DNA of 64,000 nucleotides from Prinsepia uniflora (Eukaryota > Streptophyta > Magnoliopsida > Rosales > Rosaceae), in assembly GCA_032719365.1 (NCBI GenBank), contig CM064875.1, positions 17,881,674 to 17,945,673 of the forward strand, given 5' to 3'. Of the stretch, positions 1-10,362 are shown piece by piece (position 1 is the first letter of the stretch; every line of letters begins with the position of its first letter). The position numbers and the translations under genes were made by a program. The notes below the pieces were generated by a model, which made no database searches, was not told where the DNA came from, and saw only the letters and a program-made list of their open reading frames with translations.

Positions 1-556
1 AAAATCAAATTTATAAGGGTTAAATTGGAAATCGTACAAATACGATGGATACAAAATGACATTTGGAATAACTCAATGTAATTTGAATTATAAATTACCT
101 AAATACTCAAAGTTATTTAAATTACATAATACATGTCAATGAGAATGGATTTGTGAGAGTGGTGAGCTGAATATAATTACTCAAAAATCATAATAAGTTT
201 TCATTGTATTTTTGGAAACACCAAGTAACAATGTCTTCTTCTACTTTCCAATCTCATAATTGTATGTAAAACATCAAATGGCACGAAAGCATAACCATTG
301 GTAGCTCCAAGTGAAAGAAATTTGTAATGATGTAAATAACAAATGTTGAGTAGCGTGAGTATTCTCAACTATATTTTCAAACTGATATGAAATTTGTCAC
401 ATATTTGTCTTTAGTATTATTCGTTCTACATTAACTTTAATCCACTAAAATTTTAGATGTAATATCTTCAATACTTATCTCAGGTACACTATAATGTTGA
501 ATTATTATTCAAACTTAGAAAGCATCGTACGCAAGCATAATTTGCGAGTAATTTAA
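1..556. other. AT-rich flank, 3' side of pseudogene copy 1
   Basis: I see no gene here. From about position 112 the sequence matches 8616 onward and belongs to the duplicated unit that contains the prolamin-like pseudogenes. It would be the 3' flank of the minus-strand copy 1. Confidence 0.6.
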
Positions 557-783
557 TTAATATTTGTAAGTAGGAGATGAAACTGGTGAATGTGTTACAA
601 CGAAACATTGATTCCAAACTTTACGACTCTTTGCTAAAAATTTATCTTTCCTTACTCTCGATTTTTAGTGTTCCAGGGCGAAATTGACAAGATCATCATG
701 GCATGATTTTCCCAACGACACAAGCTCTCGGCAACAATGGTTGCTAAAAATACTCACCTTCTAAAATATCATTGAACACTTCC
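112..783. repeat. Direct repeat, copy 1 (tandem gene duplication unit)
   Basis: This stretch of about 670 bp aligns with 8616-9290 through nearly its whole length, with small indels (for example the shared AAGCATAACCATTGGTAGCTC near 287 and 8783). Both copies contain the 3' part of a small cysteine-rich gene on the minus strand, so the repeat is a duplicated gene plus its 3' flank. It does not look like a transposon end. A TAT retrotransposon lies between the copies. Confidence 0.85.
557..783 (-). pseudogene. Prolamin-like (ECA1/DUF784-type) secreted protein pseudogene, copy 1
   Basis: This is the 3' part of a small cysteine-rich gene, recognised by comparison with the better preserved copy 2 at 9053-9354. 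One lost base near the GGTGAG at 752-757 breaks the frame. Downstream of it the frame gives HCCRELVSLGKSCHDDL, which holds the adjacent-cysteine pair and the GK-CH motif of the plant prolamin-like family (secreted reproductive proteins such as the Arabidopsis ECA1-related group). An in-frame stop follows in the tail, and the matching C-terminus ends with TAA at 557-559. The signal peptide and first cysteine are missing: homology stops at 783, and the adjoining sequence (790-850) matches DNA about 640 bp upstream of the copy 2 start, so an internal deletion is inferred. Family assignment is by motif only. Confidence 0.7.
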
Positions 784-787
784 TATA

Positions 788-850
788 TCGATCCCTTTGA
801 CTTTCGTTGCCCTCTCCAATCCACCGTATTTGCGTTCTTGCAGACCGAGT
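788..850. repeat. Short block shared with 16488-16555
   Basis: The plus strand contains CCCTCTCCAATCCACC and its surroundings, nearly the same as at 16517-16535. At 16.5 kb the block lies upstream of split gene copy 2. Here it abuts the coding remnant of copy 1. I read it as the distal promoter region of the duplicated gene, joined to the coding part by a deletion. Confidence 0.55.
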
Positions 851-1205
851 GTAATAGGTCTGTATATCAATGAAAAAGGAGTTTCGAATCATAAAAAATC
901 TTATTTGTTGATCGACCAATAGATGTAGGCCAAATGTTGGCGTAAGCCGAGTGAAGGTGTACACCGACTCGTCTATTTGAGTCAAATTGCAAGTGTTAGG
1001 GTGTAGGCCGAGTAAGACCATACCTTGACCCGTATGTTTGTGTCAAATAGCAAGTGTTAGGGTATATGACAGGTAATACCGTACCCTAACTCATATGTTT
1101 GAGTCAAATAAAAAGTGTTAGGGTGTATGTCGAGTAAGGGTGTACAACGACTCATCTATTTGAGTCAAATTTCATGTGTTAGAGTGTAGGCCGAGTAAGA
1201 CCGTA

Positions 1206-1535
1206 TGTCAGGACCCGACTCTCCTCTGTAAGGTTTCGACTCATCTAGCACGATATTATCCGCTTTGGGCCTCCTTGCCTTTGTCTTCACGGTTTTGTTT
1301 TCGGGAGCTCATGGTGCAACTTCCCAGAGGGTCACCCATCATGGAATTGCACCAGCCTTCACTCACTTAACTTTGGAGTTCCTCAAGAATTCAAAGCCAG
1401 TGAGCTCCTAGAAGGCCTCGCGCTAGATAGGTGTGTGCCTACACCTTTAAGTCACACCACCATTCCCCTCTCAGATCATTCCTCTCGCAGGAATGTGGGA
1501 TTGTTCACCGTTCCCTCCAGGAGACGGGTTTTACA
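1206..1535 (-). repeat. Cassandra 3' LTR
   Basis: It is the same as the LTR at 1612-1920 apart from substitutions and about 21 extra bases near 1222-1242. It carries its own 5S-like region around 1300-1420. Confidence 0.9.
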
Positions 1536-1611
1536 ATCCACCCCTCCCCCCTTAGGGCCCAGCATCCTCGCTGGCACACTTCCGGGTTGGGTTCTAGGTC
1601 TGATACCATTA

Positions 1612-1920
1612 TGTCAGGTCCCGACTCATCTAGCACGATATTGTCCGCTTTGGGCCTCCCTGCTTTTGCCCTCACGGTTTTGTTTTCGGGAGCTCACGGT
1701 GCAAGTTCCCAGGGGGTCACCCATCATGGAATTGCACCAGCCTCCACTCGCTTGACTTTGGAGTTCCCCAGGAATCCAAAGCCAGTGAGCTCCCAGAAGA
1801 CCTCGCGCTAGATATTTGTGTGCCTACACCTTTAAGGCACACCACCATTCCCCTCCCAGACCATTCCCCTCGGAAGAATATGGGATTGTTAACCGTTCCC
1901 TCTAGGACATGGGTCTTACA
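1612..1920 (-). repeat. Cassandra 5' LTR
   Basis: This is the 5' LTR in element orientation, directly followed by the tRNA-Met primer binding site at 1608-1599. Confidence 0.9.
1700..1812 (-). promoter_or_regulatory. 5S rRNA-like Pol III promoter region in the Cassandra LTR
   Basis: On the minus strand, AAGTCAAGCGAGTGG (box A-like, about 1759-1745) is followed by ATGATGGGTGACCCCCTGGG (box C-like, about 1729-1710). These match the internal control region of plant 5S rRNA genes, with the usual order and spacing. This is the defining feature of Cassandra LTRs. It is not a genuine 5S gene, because the ends of 5S rRNA are absent. Confidence 0.85.
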
Positions 1921-2421
1921 TCGTACCCTGACTCGTAGGGTTGAGCCAAAGTGGTGGTGTAAGCCGAGTAAGGCCATACACCGACTCATATGTTTGAGTC
2001 AAAATAACACATGTTAGGGGGTAAGCCGAGTGACACCGTACCCTGACTCGTAGGTTTGAGCCCAAGTGTTGGTGTAAGCCCAGTAAGGGCATATACCAAC
2101 TCGTATATTTGAGTCAAATTGCAAGTGGTAGGGTGTAGGCCGAGTAAGACTGTACCCTAAATCATAGGTTTGAGGCCAAGTGTTGGTGTAAGCTGAGTAA
2201 GGTCGTACACCGACTCGTATGTTTAAGTTAAAATAACAAGTGTTAGGGTGTAGGCCGAGTAATACCGTACCTTGACTCGTATGTTTGAGCCCAAGTGTTA
2301 CATGAATACGTATTGTTTGTAAGGAATGAGATTTCATTGATAAATGGAGCTAGTAATGGCGAATTACAACAAAGTATGGGAGACAAAACGCTAACTGGTA
2401 GGGCTGTTTGAGTTGACTAGA

Positions 2422-3507
2422 GGAAGTAATTCTTCAGGTGGTCGGCATTCCATGGATGACCGAGCTATCTACCTTCGAAGTCAGTCAATTCGTATGTGCC
2501 AGGCTGGTAGATCCTTGTAATCGTATAGGGTCCTTCGCAATTCGGTGTGAGTGTTCCAGCTCAATGATCTTTGGTTGCGAGGCTGACCTTCCGTAGAATC
2601 CAATCTTTTTCCCGAAAACTGCGTGGTTTGACTCTTGCGTTGTGGTAATTGCAGAGTCGTTGTTTTCAGGCAATGTTCCACAGGTTGGCTTGAGATCCAA
2701 AATAAGTGCTACCTGATGGTCATTCTTTTTTGGCTTGTAAGATGATACTCGATAGGAAGTTTTAGTGGTCTCCGCTGGGATGACTACCTCAGTACTGAAA
2801 GTTAGTGAGAAATGGGTTTCATTTGTCAACGTTCGGTAGGAGGTCCTGTATGACCAGAGTTCATTTGGTAAGATTTCGGACCACTTAACCTTGACTTCGT
2901 CGAGCTGAGTCTCCAACGTATGCTTGATGAGGCCATTCAATTGAAGATAAGTCGGGGAGGTGAAACAGAAGCGGATGTTATGTCGTTCGTATAATGCGCG
3001 GAAGCGTGCACTTTCGAATTGTTTCCCATTATTTGTGATGATGGTGTGCAGAAGACTGAAATGACATATGATGTTCTGGAAGATGAATGTCTTGATCTAG
3101 ACAATGGTGATGGAGGACATAACTTTGGCTTCCACCCACTTTGCGAAATAATCTACCGCCATTACGGCATACTCTGTCTTTCCTTTTTCGTCCAGCATTT
3201 TGCCAATCAAATCAAGCCCCCATTGTCAAAATGGCCTAGGGATGGGCATGGGCGTGAGGTTTTCTGTTGGTAAGTGGAGGTAAAGAGCGAACCTCTGGCA
3301 CTTCTCGCATCTTCTAGGAAAAGAGCGAACCTCTGGCACTTCTCGCATAGTTGGCCAATAGAAGCCTTGGAAAAAGGCCTTGTGTGCTAGCGAGTGTGGG
3401 CCAAAGTGGTTACCGTATATGTCGGTGTGTATCTCTTCCAAGACGGCCCTTCCTGCGCTCAGGATGAGGCACTTCAGGAGAGGGATAGTGATGCCTCGCG
3501 TGTACAT
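2422..3507 (-). pseudogene. Integrase region of element 1 (TAT)
   Basis: On the minus strand 3507-3226 gives the zinc-binding start of integrase (AHKAFFQGFYWPT, then CEKCQRFA). 2940-2485 gives the C-terminal part (NGLIKHTLETQLDE, then PNELWSYRTSYRT). The polyprotein ends near 2422 with HPWNADHLKNYFL and a stop. Between the pieces the catalytic core is out of frame, and 3262-3350 contains a short duplication of the Cys/CRF segment. Not functional. Confidence 0.8.
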
Positions 3508-3537
3508 GTCGCTGTTAATTAGGCTATATCAGGCAGC

Positions 3538-4700
3538 TTAACGTCGAATCTTCTTAGCTTCGACCCTATCAGAGGGGAGAGTTCGGTCGGAAAGGAAATA
3601 TGCGAAAGGGGTCATCCATGTGGGCTTGGTATGAATGGTGCAGATGAAAGAGGGCTCAGCGCTTGGGTGGCCGAGGATTTCCAAAAGGACCTTCCAGCTC
3701 GATCTCTCATCCAGGGAAGCTGTGAGCCGAGAAAGAGCATCAGCATGACTATTTTTTGACCTCGGGATCCATGTGATAGTGTGGCATTCAAAACCATCCA
3801 AGAGAGCTGTGAATCGCTGTGAATCGAACTCATTGTTGATCTAACTAACGATGAGCTGTGAATCGCTGTAGATTTGAATTTTCCTAGCCTCCATGGATTT
3901 AGCTAGGCAGAGTCTAGCAAGTAAAGCTTTATACTTGGTGAACAGCTTATTCCATTTTGATCTTGTCTGGGGTAGTGCATACTAGTCCCGTACTGGAGCC
4001 GCTGTGGCAGGCTGAGCTGTCGACGTAGAAGAGCCAAGTAGGCTTGGTTAGGTCTAGCTATAGACCTCTGTCATCCACGGCCTGTGTTGTGGGTGAGGGG
4101 AGAGCAGGAGTAGTGGCCTATGTTATGAGTTTTTCCAGCACATAAGATAATTCTGAAATAAAGTCTGCGTCTTCCCGATGTCTCTGGCTTCTGGAGCACT
4201 TGTCTGAGCATTTTGTCAGTCATCACGGTGATTGAATGAGCCTAAAAATAGGTTCGGCGATTTCTGGAAGACATGATTAGAGTGAAGGTAAGTTTTTCAA
4301 TGTCGGTGTACCTTATTTCTGCATACTGGAATGCCTTGCTGACGTAGTACCGCTCCGTCCTTTCTTTGGCGAGTACTGAGCAGATTGCAGATGCTGAGAC
4401 AAAGAGATAGAGTCTCGGGTCTTTCTAGCAATGACACTCTTCCCATGTACTCCTTAAGGTCGTTGAAGGCCTTGATGTACTCTTCAATCCATGTTATGTG
4501 TCTGGACTTGCCTTTGAGGGCTTTAAAGAATGGCACGCACTTGTCCGTTGCCTTTAAAATGAATCGCGTAAGAACTGGTACTCGACTGATGAGGCTCTGG
4601 ATGTCTTTCTGAGTCCAAGGGGGTTCCATATTGATAAGGGCCTTGATTTTCTCCGGGTTGGCCTCGATTCCCCGCTAGCTTATCATAAAAACCAGAAACT
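3538..4700 (-). pseudogene. RNase H and second (archaeal-like) RNase H domains of element 1
   Basis: The minus strand 4629-4297 encodes the RT-RNase H connection (KCVPFFKALKGKSRHITW). 3990-3538 encodes remnants of the second RNase H domain, including SRxxNSHADALSRLTASLDE. Two RNase H domains in one polyprotein are characteristic of TAT elements. Several frameshifts and stops lie between the segments. Confidence 0.75.
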
Positions 4701-4747
4701 TCCCTGAGCCGAATCCAAAGACACACTTGGATGGGTTTTCCCTCATT

Positions 4748-5544
4748 CTATATAGTCTGAGGACATAACATCCGTGAAAGGTTTGGGATATGTTGGTCAG
4801 CCGATTTACTCTTAATGAACATGTCATCGACATAGTCCTCCATTGTCTTTCCGATTTGGTCTTCAAACATGAAGTTGACGAGACGCTGGTACGTAGCTCC
4901 TGTATTCTTAAGTTCGAAGGGCATGACGTTGTAGCAATAGAGTCCTTGTTCTATTCGGAATGTTGTATGGATTTTTTCTGCTAAGTGTATGAAGATTTGA
5001 TTGTAGCCCGAGTAGGCCTCCATAAAACTTAGGAGTTCGTGTTCCGCCGTCGGTCGACCAGTTGATCAATCTTGGGAAATGAAAAACTTTCTTTGGGGCA
5101 TGCCTTGTTCAAGTCGGTGAAGTCTATGCACATTTGCTATGCTCTAGAGGGCTTCTTGACTAGGACCACATTGGCCACCCAAGCAACGTAGACTGCCTTC
5201 CAGACGAAGTGGATGGTGCTGAGCTTAGTGATTTCGGCCTTCATGGCCTCTGTTCGCTTTGCATCGTAGAGCTGGCGTTTTTGGTCAATCAATTTGTAAG
5301 AAGGGTTGATGCTCAGTTGGTGGAAAATGACTTCAGTAGATATTCTTTGCATGTCCGTATAAAACCACGCGAAGACCTCGAAGTTATCTTGCAAGAACTT
5401 GATGAGCTGCAGCCGTATGTCAGGGGAAAGATCGGTTCCGATTTTTACCTTTTGGTCTGCAAAGTAATGGGAGAGCACGACCTCCTCAATTTCCTCGATC
5501 AATTGTGGGTGTGGCACTGTCGAATGATCCCTTGAGTCTTCCAC
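4748..5544 (-). pseudogene. Reverse transcriptase of element 1
   Basis: The minus strand 5023-4748 reads MEAYSGYNQIFIHLAEK and then DYVDDMFIKSKSADQH, the RT active-site block with an intact YVDD. 5544-5137 gives the upstream fingers region (KLIDQKRQLYDAKRTEAMKA). The two pieces are in different frames, and the domain is broken around 5030-5140. Confidence 0.85.
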
Positions 5545-5553
5545 TGGTCCATC

Positions 5554-6479
5554 CTAGATGTGTTGTACTTCTTGAGGGTTGATCGGGTTGGTCTCAAAAT
5601 CTGATTCTATTTCGGCCATCGTTTCCTTAGGAGGTTGGATTGGTGCCTCAAAGATGCATGCCCTTGCCTCCATCTGGTCACCGCGGACTTGGCCAATACC
5701 CATTAGAGTAGGGAATTTAACCAAGAGCAGGTGTGTGGATACCGCCGCTTTGAGATGATTGATTTTTCCTCTCCTGAGGATGACATTGAAGGCTACATGA
5801 TAGTCCACCACTAGGAAAGGCGCGAGCATTGTTGCCCTTCGAGGGTTTGTACCGAGGGAGAGTGGGAGAGTGATGGTGCCACATGGAATTATGGAGTCCC
5901 AGTAAAGCCGAAGAGCGGGGTGGTCGATCAGTCTTGGCTGGTCTCCGATATGCTTAGTTGTTTGAACACCCCTATGGAGAGGACGTTGACAGAGCTGCTG
6001 GTGTCGATCGTGACCCTTTGGACGTAGAAGTTGGATATCTCTGCCATGATGAAAATTAGGTCATCGTGAGGATAGACGATTCATCATTCTTCCTCCTCCG
6101 AGAAAGTGATAGATACCCAGCCTGGTCTGCTGGTTTTCCTAGCTCGCATGTCCTCAATGTTGTAGATTTGATGATTCTGCTTGGCAGTTCACAAGAAATT
6201 CTTCTTTTCTCATTTGAAGGTCAAGGATGAGGAGATGGATGGTCCCCCAATGATAATGTTGATTTGTGGGTTACGAGGCGGAGATGGCGCGTTCGAGAGG
6301 AACTGATTGATTTTTGCATCCCTTGCAAGTGCTTCGACTAGGTCCCTAAATACCATGCATTGGTCGATACTATGACCATTGTATTTGTGGTACTGGCACG
6401 AGGTTCCCGTATTTTTGCCGAGTTTTCCCTTAGCTGGTGCCCACGTAGATTTTGGAATCTTGTGCTCGACATTGAGCAA
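5554..6479 (-). pseudogene. Zinc-knuckle and protease region of element 1
   Basis: The minus strand 6479-6210 contains CQYHKYNGHSIDQC, the CxxHxxxGHxxxxC knuckle found between gag and protease in TAT elements. 5829-5554 encodes the segment after the protease (VILRRGKINHLKAAVSTHLL). The protease active-site segment near 6000 is degraded. Confidence 0.75.
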
Positions 6480-6843
6480 AACATTCTCGTTATGGGTGTT
6501 GAGTATGGTGTAGGTTTCATACTTCGACCGAGGAACCCGTTTTCCCCACTGTTTGGCCGATCCCCTTGATGGTTTTGCCTCTACTACTGATCCTGATGGT
6601 TTGGATTCTTGCCCTTCTTTCCTGGGTTGTATAGGTTATTACTATTTGATGAGTCATTTGGTTTCCCTCCATAGCTTTGTTGCCCTTGGTTGTGAGGACA
6701 CTGGTCTGAGGCCTGTTGTTGGTCCTGACCTCTCCGTTGGTAAGTTTTAATTGAGTGGATCTAGGACGGCTGATATGTGTTAGCCATGGATATGACTGTC
6801 TTTTGGCTTAGCATCTGGGACTTGACATCTACCGACGCCTGTT

Positions 6844-7260
6844 TCATAATCTCATTATATGTTGTCCAACCTTGAGTATTTCCCGAAGGCTACCTTTGAA
6901 AGATATGAACACTGCTCTATCGTCTGTCTTGGCGCACTGAGAATACTCGTTACTGAAACTGACTACGTATTTCCATAATGGTTCATTTGTCCTCTTCTTC
7001 AGTTGGAATAGGTCCTTCGTTGAGAACAGATGATCAGTTTGGATCAAGAATTGGTTCATGAAGGCGGAGGCGAGCTGTTCGAAGGAGTCTATGGTTCTGA
7101 CCTCCAGCTTGTAGAACCAGTTGATAGTTGCATCAATTAGTGTGGAGCTGAAAATTAGGCATTGTTCGTCGTCTGAGAGATTCTTGAGGGCCATGTCCGA
7201 GTAGTAGTTGTTCATATGGGTGTATGGATCGTCCTTTTCGTTGTAAAGCGGTATTTTCAA
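6844..7260 (-). pseudogene. gag capsid domain of element 1
   Basis: A 138-residue open segment reads MKIPLYNEKDDPYTHMNNYY, then SSTLIDATINWFYKLE and FMNQFLIQTDHLFS. It matches the retrotransposon gag domain and is homologous to element 3 at 24870-25250. Upstream on the minus strand (7261-8100) no intact gag N-terminus is open. Confidence 0.8.
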
Positions 7261-8107
7261 AGGACTGATCTCGTGGTTGGTCCTAAACTAATTGATCATC
7301 TCAGTGAAAGTTCCCTGAGTGGCTTTAGCCCAAGTCGGCCTCGTCGCTCAGTTTGTTTAGCTTCGAGTGTTTTAACACGATCCAATAAATGTTAGACGAG
7401 TGAATCAGCCCTAGACGACTAGAGTGTGCCTCGATCAAAGTGATCAATCCTCTTGGTGTGCCTCGTAGCTGTGCGTTTACCCACCAATGGTGGTCGCTCG
7501 GTGGCCCTTATAAACGGACAAATTCTAATGCCCTTGATGAGATCTGCTGACCTATCTGGGTCGCTCGGTATCCTTCCCAGTGGATAGGTTCGGGAGGTTC
7601 CTGTGGAGTCCGTTGACTTGCCTTGGCCGCTTGGTGTCCCCCCTGTGGGATAGTTTCCGAAGGCTCCCGTGGCGTCCGCCGACCTACCTAGACTGCTCAG
7701 TATTCCCGCGGGAGGGTTGAGATAAGGGTCCTTGTTGGTGATGTTGGTCGTTCATCGGGCCTGCCAAGCAGTTTGGGCAGAGCTCTAGGTATTGTGCATT
7801 GAGTTAGCATCCTCCGGCTCGATGGGCGTTGACCTTAGTCTGTACGAGTCATAGCTGTTCTGCCACCTCGGTGTACCGATCGTCAAGTGCTTAACACCTT
7901 TACTTAGCATGTGTACCCTTGGCTTTTACTTCTGCCATATCACTTTGTAGCTTTTCAATAATCTGTACAAAGTTAGGAGAGTTATCTTTCGGCGCCCTAG
8001 ACCCTTGTCCAGGAGTAATCTTGCCGAGGTCATGGTCACCCAACATGTTTGCTATTTGGGACGAGTGTGTACTTGGCTCGGTGGAGAGTGGGCAGACTTA
8101 GTCAGTT

Positions 8108-8124
8108 TCCCACAGACGGCACCA
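8108..8124 (-). other. Primer binding site-like sequence, element 1
   Basis: The minus strand reads TGGTGCCGTCTGTGGGA immediately inside the LTR. The same site (TGGCGCCGTCTGTGGGA) occurs in the inverted end of element 3 at 29191-29175. Confidence 0.75.
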
Positions 8125-8127
8125 AAC

Positions 8128-8615
8128 TATTGAAGCAAGAAATGTTCCAATGATCTATTACTCGTCATCTAATCACCAGATGACACGTGTCCTTCCTCGT
8201 AACCTACCAGCTGGGAGAGTCGTGGGTTTTCAGTTAGTACGGGCACTAGTGTGGTGCTGACCTAAGGTTTTCCAACGATCAAGTTAGTAACTTTGTCTGT
8301 AAGAGGAAACTGTAAATGGTATGTTTGGTAGAGTAATAGTGAATAGTAAATATTTGTTACCTTTATTGGGGAAATGTGTATGACTTATGTATGGGTGAGT
8401 GGGATGTTTAATTTCCATAGTTTCGATGTGGGACAAATGCTTCTCGATTTGCGTGTTGACACCTGTTACGAAAATTGAGGGTCGAGGTGCTTCCACGTGT
8501 CATCCCTTCTTGGGCCTATTGTTGGGGCTATGTTAATGGTATGGGCTTAGGCCATGTTTGGTGCTCGGGTTTTAGGTATACTGTCCATTGAGTATGATCA
8601 GATATAGTGTCAACA
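8128..8615 (-). repeat. 5' LTR of element 1
   Basis: The inner end abuts the PBS-like site. The outer end is TGTTGACA on the minus strand (8615-8608). Internal pieces such as TGTCCCACATCG resemble the LTR of element 3. The duplicated gene unit resumes directly at 8616. Confidence 0.7.
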
Positions 8616-9354
8616 TATTTAAATTTCATAATGCGTGCCAATGAGAGTGGATTTGTGAGAGGGGTAAGCAAAAATGCACAACTCAAAAATCGTAATAAGT
8701 TTTCAGTGTATTTTTTGAAACACCAAGTGACTATGTCTTCTTCCACCTCATAATTGTATGTTAAACATCACATGGCATGAAAGCATAACCATTGGTAGCT
8801 CCTAAGTGAAAGAAATTCACAATGACTTAAATAACAATAGTCTATTAGCATGTATATTCTCGAGTATGTTTTCAAATTGATATGAAATTTTTCACATATT
8901 TTGCCTTTATTATTTTACTTTCTACATTAACTTTAATCCACTAAAATTTAAGATATAAAATTTTAAATATTTATCTCAGGTAAACAATAAAGTTGAAATA
9001 TTATTCAAACTTAGCAAGCATCGTATGCAAGAATAATTTGCGAGTAATTTAGTTAATATACGTGAGAAGGAGATAAAACTGGTGAATGTGTAACAGCGAC
9101 ACATTGATTCCAAACTTGACGACTCTTTTCTAAAACTTGAGGTTTGCTAATCCTTGATTTTTTGTTTTCTAGGGCGAAATCGACAAAATCATCATGGCAT
9201 GATTTTCCCAACGACACAATTTCTCGGCAGTAATGGTTGCTAAGAATACTCGCCCCATCAAAAATATCATTGAACACTTCCCATGCAAACTTTTTTGAGA
9301 ATTTTTTTTTATGCATTCATCCAAGCTTTTTCGATCTAAGTCTACTAATGGCGG
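8616..9354. repeat. Direct repeat, copy 2 (tandem gene duplication unit)
   Basis: It matches 112-783 and extends further into the coding part of split gene copy 2. It is bounded on the left by the LTR of element 1 and on the right by the Athila insertion. Confidence 0.85.
9053..9354 (-). pseudogene. Prolamin-like secreted protein gene copy 2, 3' part (split by Athila)
   Basis: This continues from the start segment at 15818-15877. After removing the Athila element and one copy of GGTAA, the frame runs on through LDRKSLDEC. A run of nine A (9302-9310 as T on plus) then shifts the frame, and reading resumes as AWEVFNDIFDGASILSNHYC, REIVSLGKSCHDDF and SRQVWNQC, with a stop at 9053-9055. The cysteine spacing and the GK-CH motif fit the plant prolamin-like (ECA1-related, DUF784) proteins, small secreted proteins mostly made in the female gametophyte. 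Compared with copy 1 the CC pair has become YC, and a cysteine expected just before AWEVF is absent. The gene is dead: split, frameshifted and missing cysteines. The family call rests on motifs and a signal peptide. Confidence 0.75.
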
Positions 9355-9359
9355 GGTAA
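9355..9359. repeat. Target site duplication of the Athila element, left
   Basis: GGTAA, repeated exactly at 15818-15822. Confidence 0.85.
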
Positions 9360-9738
9360 TAATACGCTAAAACTAAGCATTAAACACTTTTACTCAACAC
9401 TTAATAAAAACATATGAAAATTAAAACTTTTTTTTTGTAGATTGTAGTATTGATAAGTATGGATCGTTCTTAACTGGGGATTGAGGGTACCTAAGCATGA
9501 TTATCGTTTGATTAATTAATTAGGGGGGTAGTTGATTGTTTCTATTATCCTACGTGATTAACTAATCTAAATTAATCTAATTTATTATTTACATGGTCAA
9601 CTTATCTTTAACCTAACTTATTCATGATTGTATTAACTTCAACCTACAAAATCCTATAGTCTTAATCTTATGAGTTACTTGCATATTCTCTTAAGTACGT
9701 GCCCTGGGCTCCCGACGACACTTTCAATGACCTAGACT
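9360..9738 (-). repeat. Athila 3' LTR, truncated
   Basis: It aligns with the first ~390 bp of the LTR at 14313 onward (for example AAGCATGATTATCGTTTGAT in both). The match stops at 9738, where pol sequence begins, so the U3 part was lost together with most of pol. Confidence 0.92.
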
Positions 9739-10362
9739 AGGGGCTTCCGCAGGGTTGATTCCTTTGATGTCTGCAAGTGTCCATCCAATCGTGGTCTTGT
9801 ATTTCTTGAGTACAATCAGAAGTTTTCTCTCTTGATGAAGTTTTAAAGTTGAAGAAATAATGGTGGGTAAGGTGTCATTATCTCCAAGGTATGCGTACTT
9901 AAAATGTTCCGGAAGTACCTTGAGTTCTAGTTGAGGGGCTTGGAAAACAGAGGGAAACATTTTATTAATACCAAAAGTAATTGTAATTGTAGGAGAAGGA
10001 CTTACATATCTTGTCATTTCATCTAGGGCTATGACCGATTCAAGGATTCTAAGTTCAAGGACCTCAATTAGTGTATCGAAGAGGACTTCATTCCCGATTT
10101 GGGTCAGTTCTGCTCCTTCTTGGATGGTTATTTCGAGTTCATCATCCTGCATATGGTTGAAGTGTTCCTGCGACATAGATTCAACAATGTCAATAGAAAA
10201 GCATGCATTAACACTTGTAGTAGGATACCTCATAGTTTCAAAGATATTGAACTCAATCATCTCCCCATCGAATTCCATGGATAGAAGACCCTTGTGGACA
10301 TCTATCTTTGTTCTTCCAGTCCTCATGAATAGATGTCCCAAAAGAAATGGTGTGTTGTCCAA
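9739..10362 (-). pseudogene. Athila protease end and RT start
   Basis: An open segment of about 205 residues begins MDNTPFLLGHLFMRTGRTKI (the end of the protease region) and runs to KYKTTIGWTLADIKGINP, the conserved start of Athila RT. It is cut at 9739 by the junction with the 3' LTR. The last codons of this reading frame (to 9724) are LTR sequence. Confidence 0.85.

Larger units (their letters stand above)
1206..1920 (-). mobile_element. Cassandra TRIM retrotransposon, complete
   Basis: Two LTRs (1206-1535 and 1612-1920) start TGTAA and end GACA on the minus strand and enclose only about 76 bp. Next to the 5' LTR is TGGTATCAGA (1608-1599), complementary to the initiator tRNA-Met 3' end. 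Next to the 3' LTR is a purine tract of G and A (about 1555-1537). The flanks CCGTA (1201-1205) and TCGTA (1921-1925) form a 5-bp target duplication with one mismatch. There is no coding capacity, as expected for a TRIM. It is inserted in the tandem array of element 1 and is younger than that array. Confidence 0.93.
915..2290. repeat. 55-60 bp tandem array in the 3' region of element 1
   Basis: About eleven units share the pattern GTGTTAGGGTGTAGGCCGAG, then GTACxCxGACTCGTA and TTTGAGTCAAA. Units of about 60 and 55 bp tend to alternate between 1926 and 2290, which suggests a dimer of about 115 bp. The array is interrupted by the Cassandra element at 1206-1920. Tandem repeats in the 3' untranslated region are known for TAT-lineage elements and can seed satellites. 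Confidence 0.85.
860..8615 (-). mobile_element. Ty3/gypsy TAT-lineage LTR retrotransposon, decayed (element 1)
   Basis: On the minus strand the order is LTR (8615-8128), PBS-like site (8124-8108), gag, zinc knuckle, protease region, RT, RNase H, a second RNase H-like domain, integrase, then a tandem-repeat 3' region. The second RNase H marks the TAT lineage (Tat/Ogre/Retand). Every domain has frameshifts or stops. The 3' LTR is not visible: the element seems truncated near 860. It is in opposite orientation to the related element at 23151-29462 and clearly diverged from it. Confidence 0.85.

Noticed and set aside
915..1200. Telomere-like TTAGGG strings in the repeat array
   Set aside because: They occur once per 55-60 bp unit within a longer conserved sequence. 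Plant telomeres are contiguous TTTAGGG.
1431..1989. Overlapping open frames of 90-126 codons on both strands
   Set aside because: They lie in the Cassandra LTRs and internal region, which is non-coding. No protein similarity.
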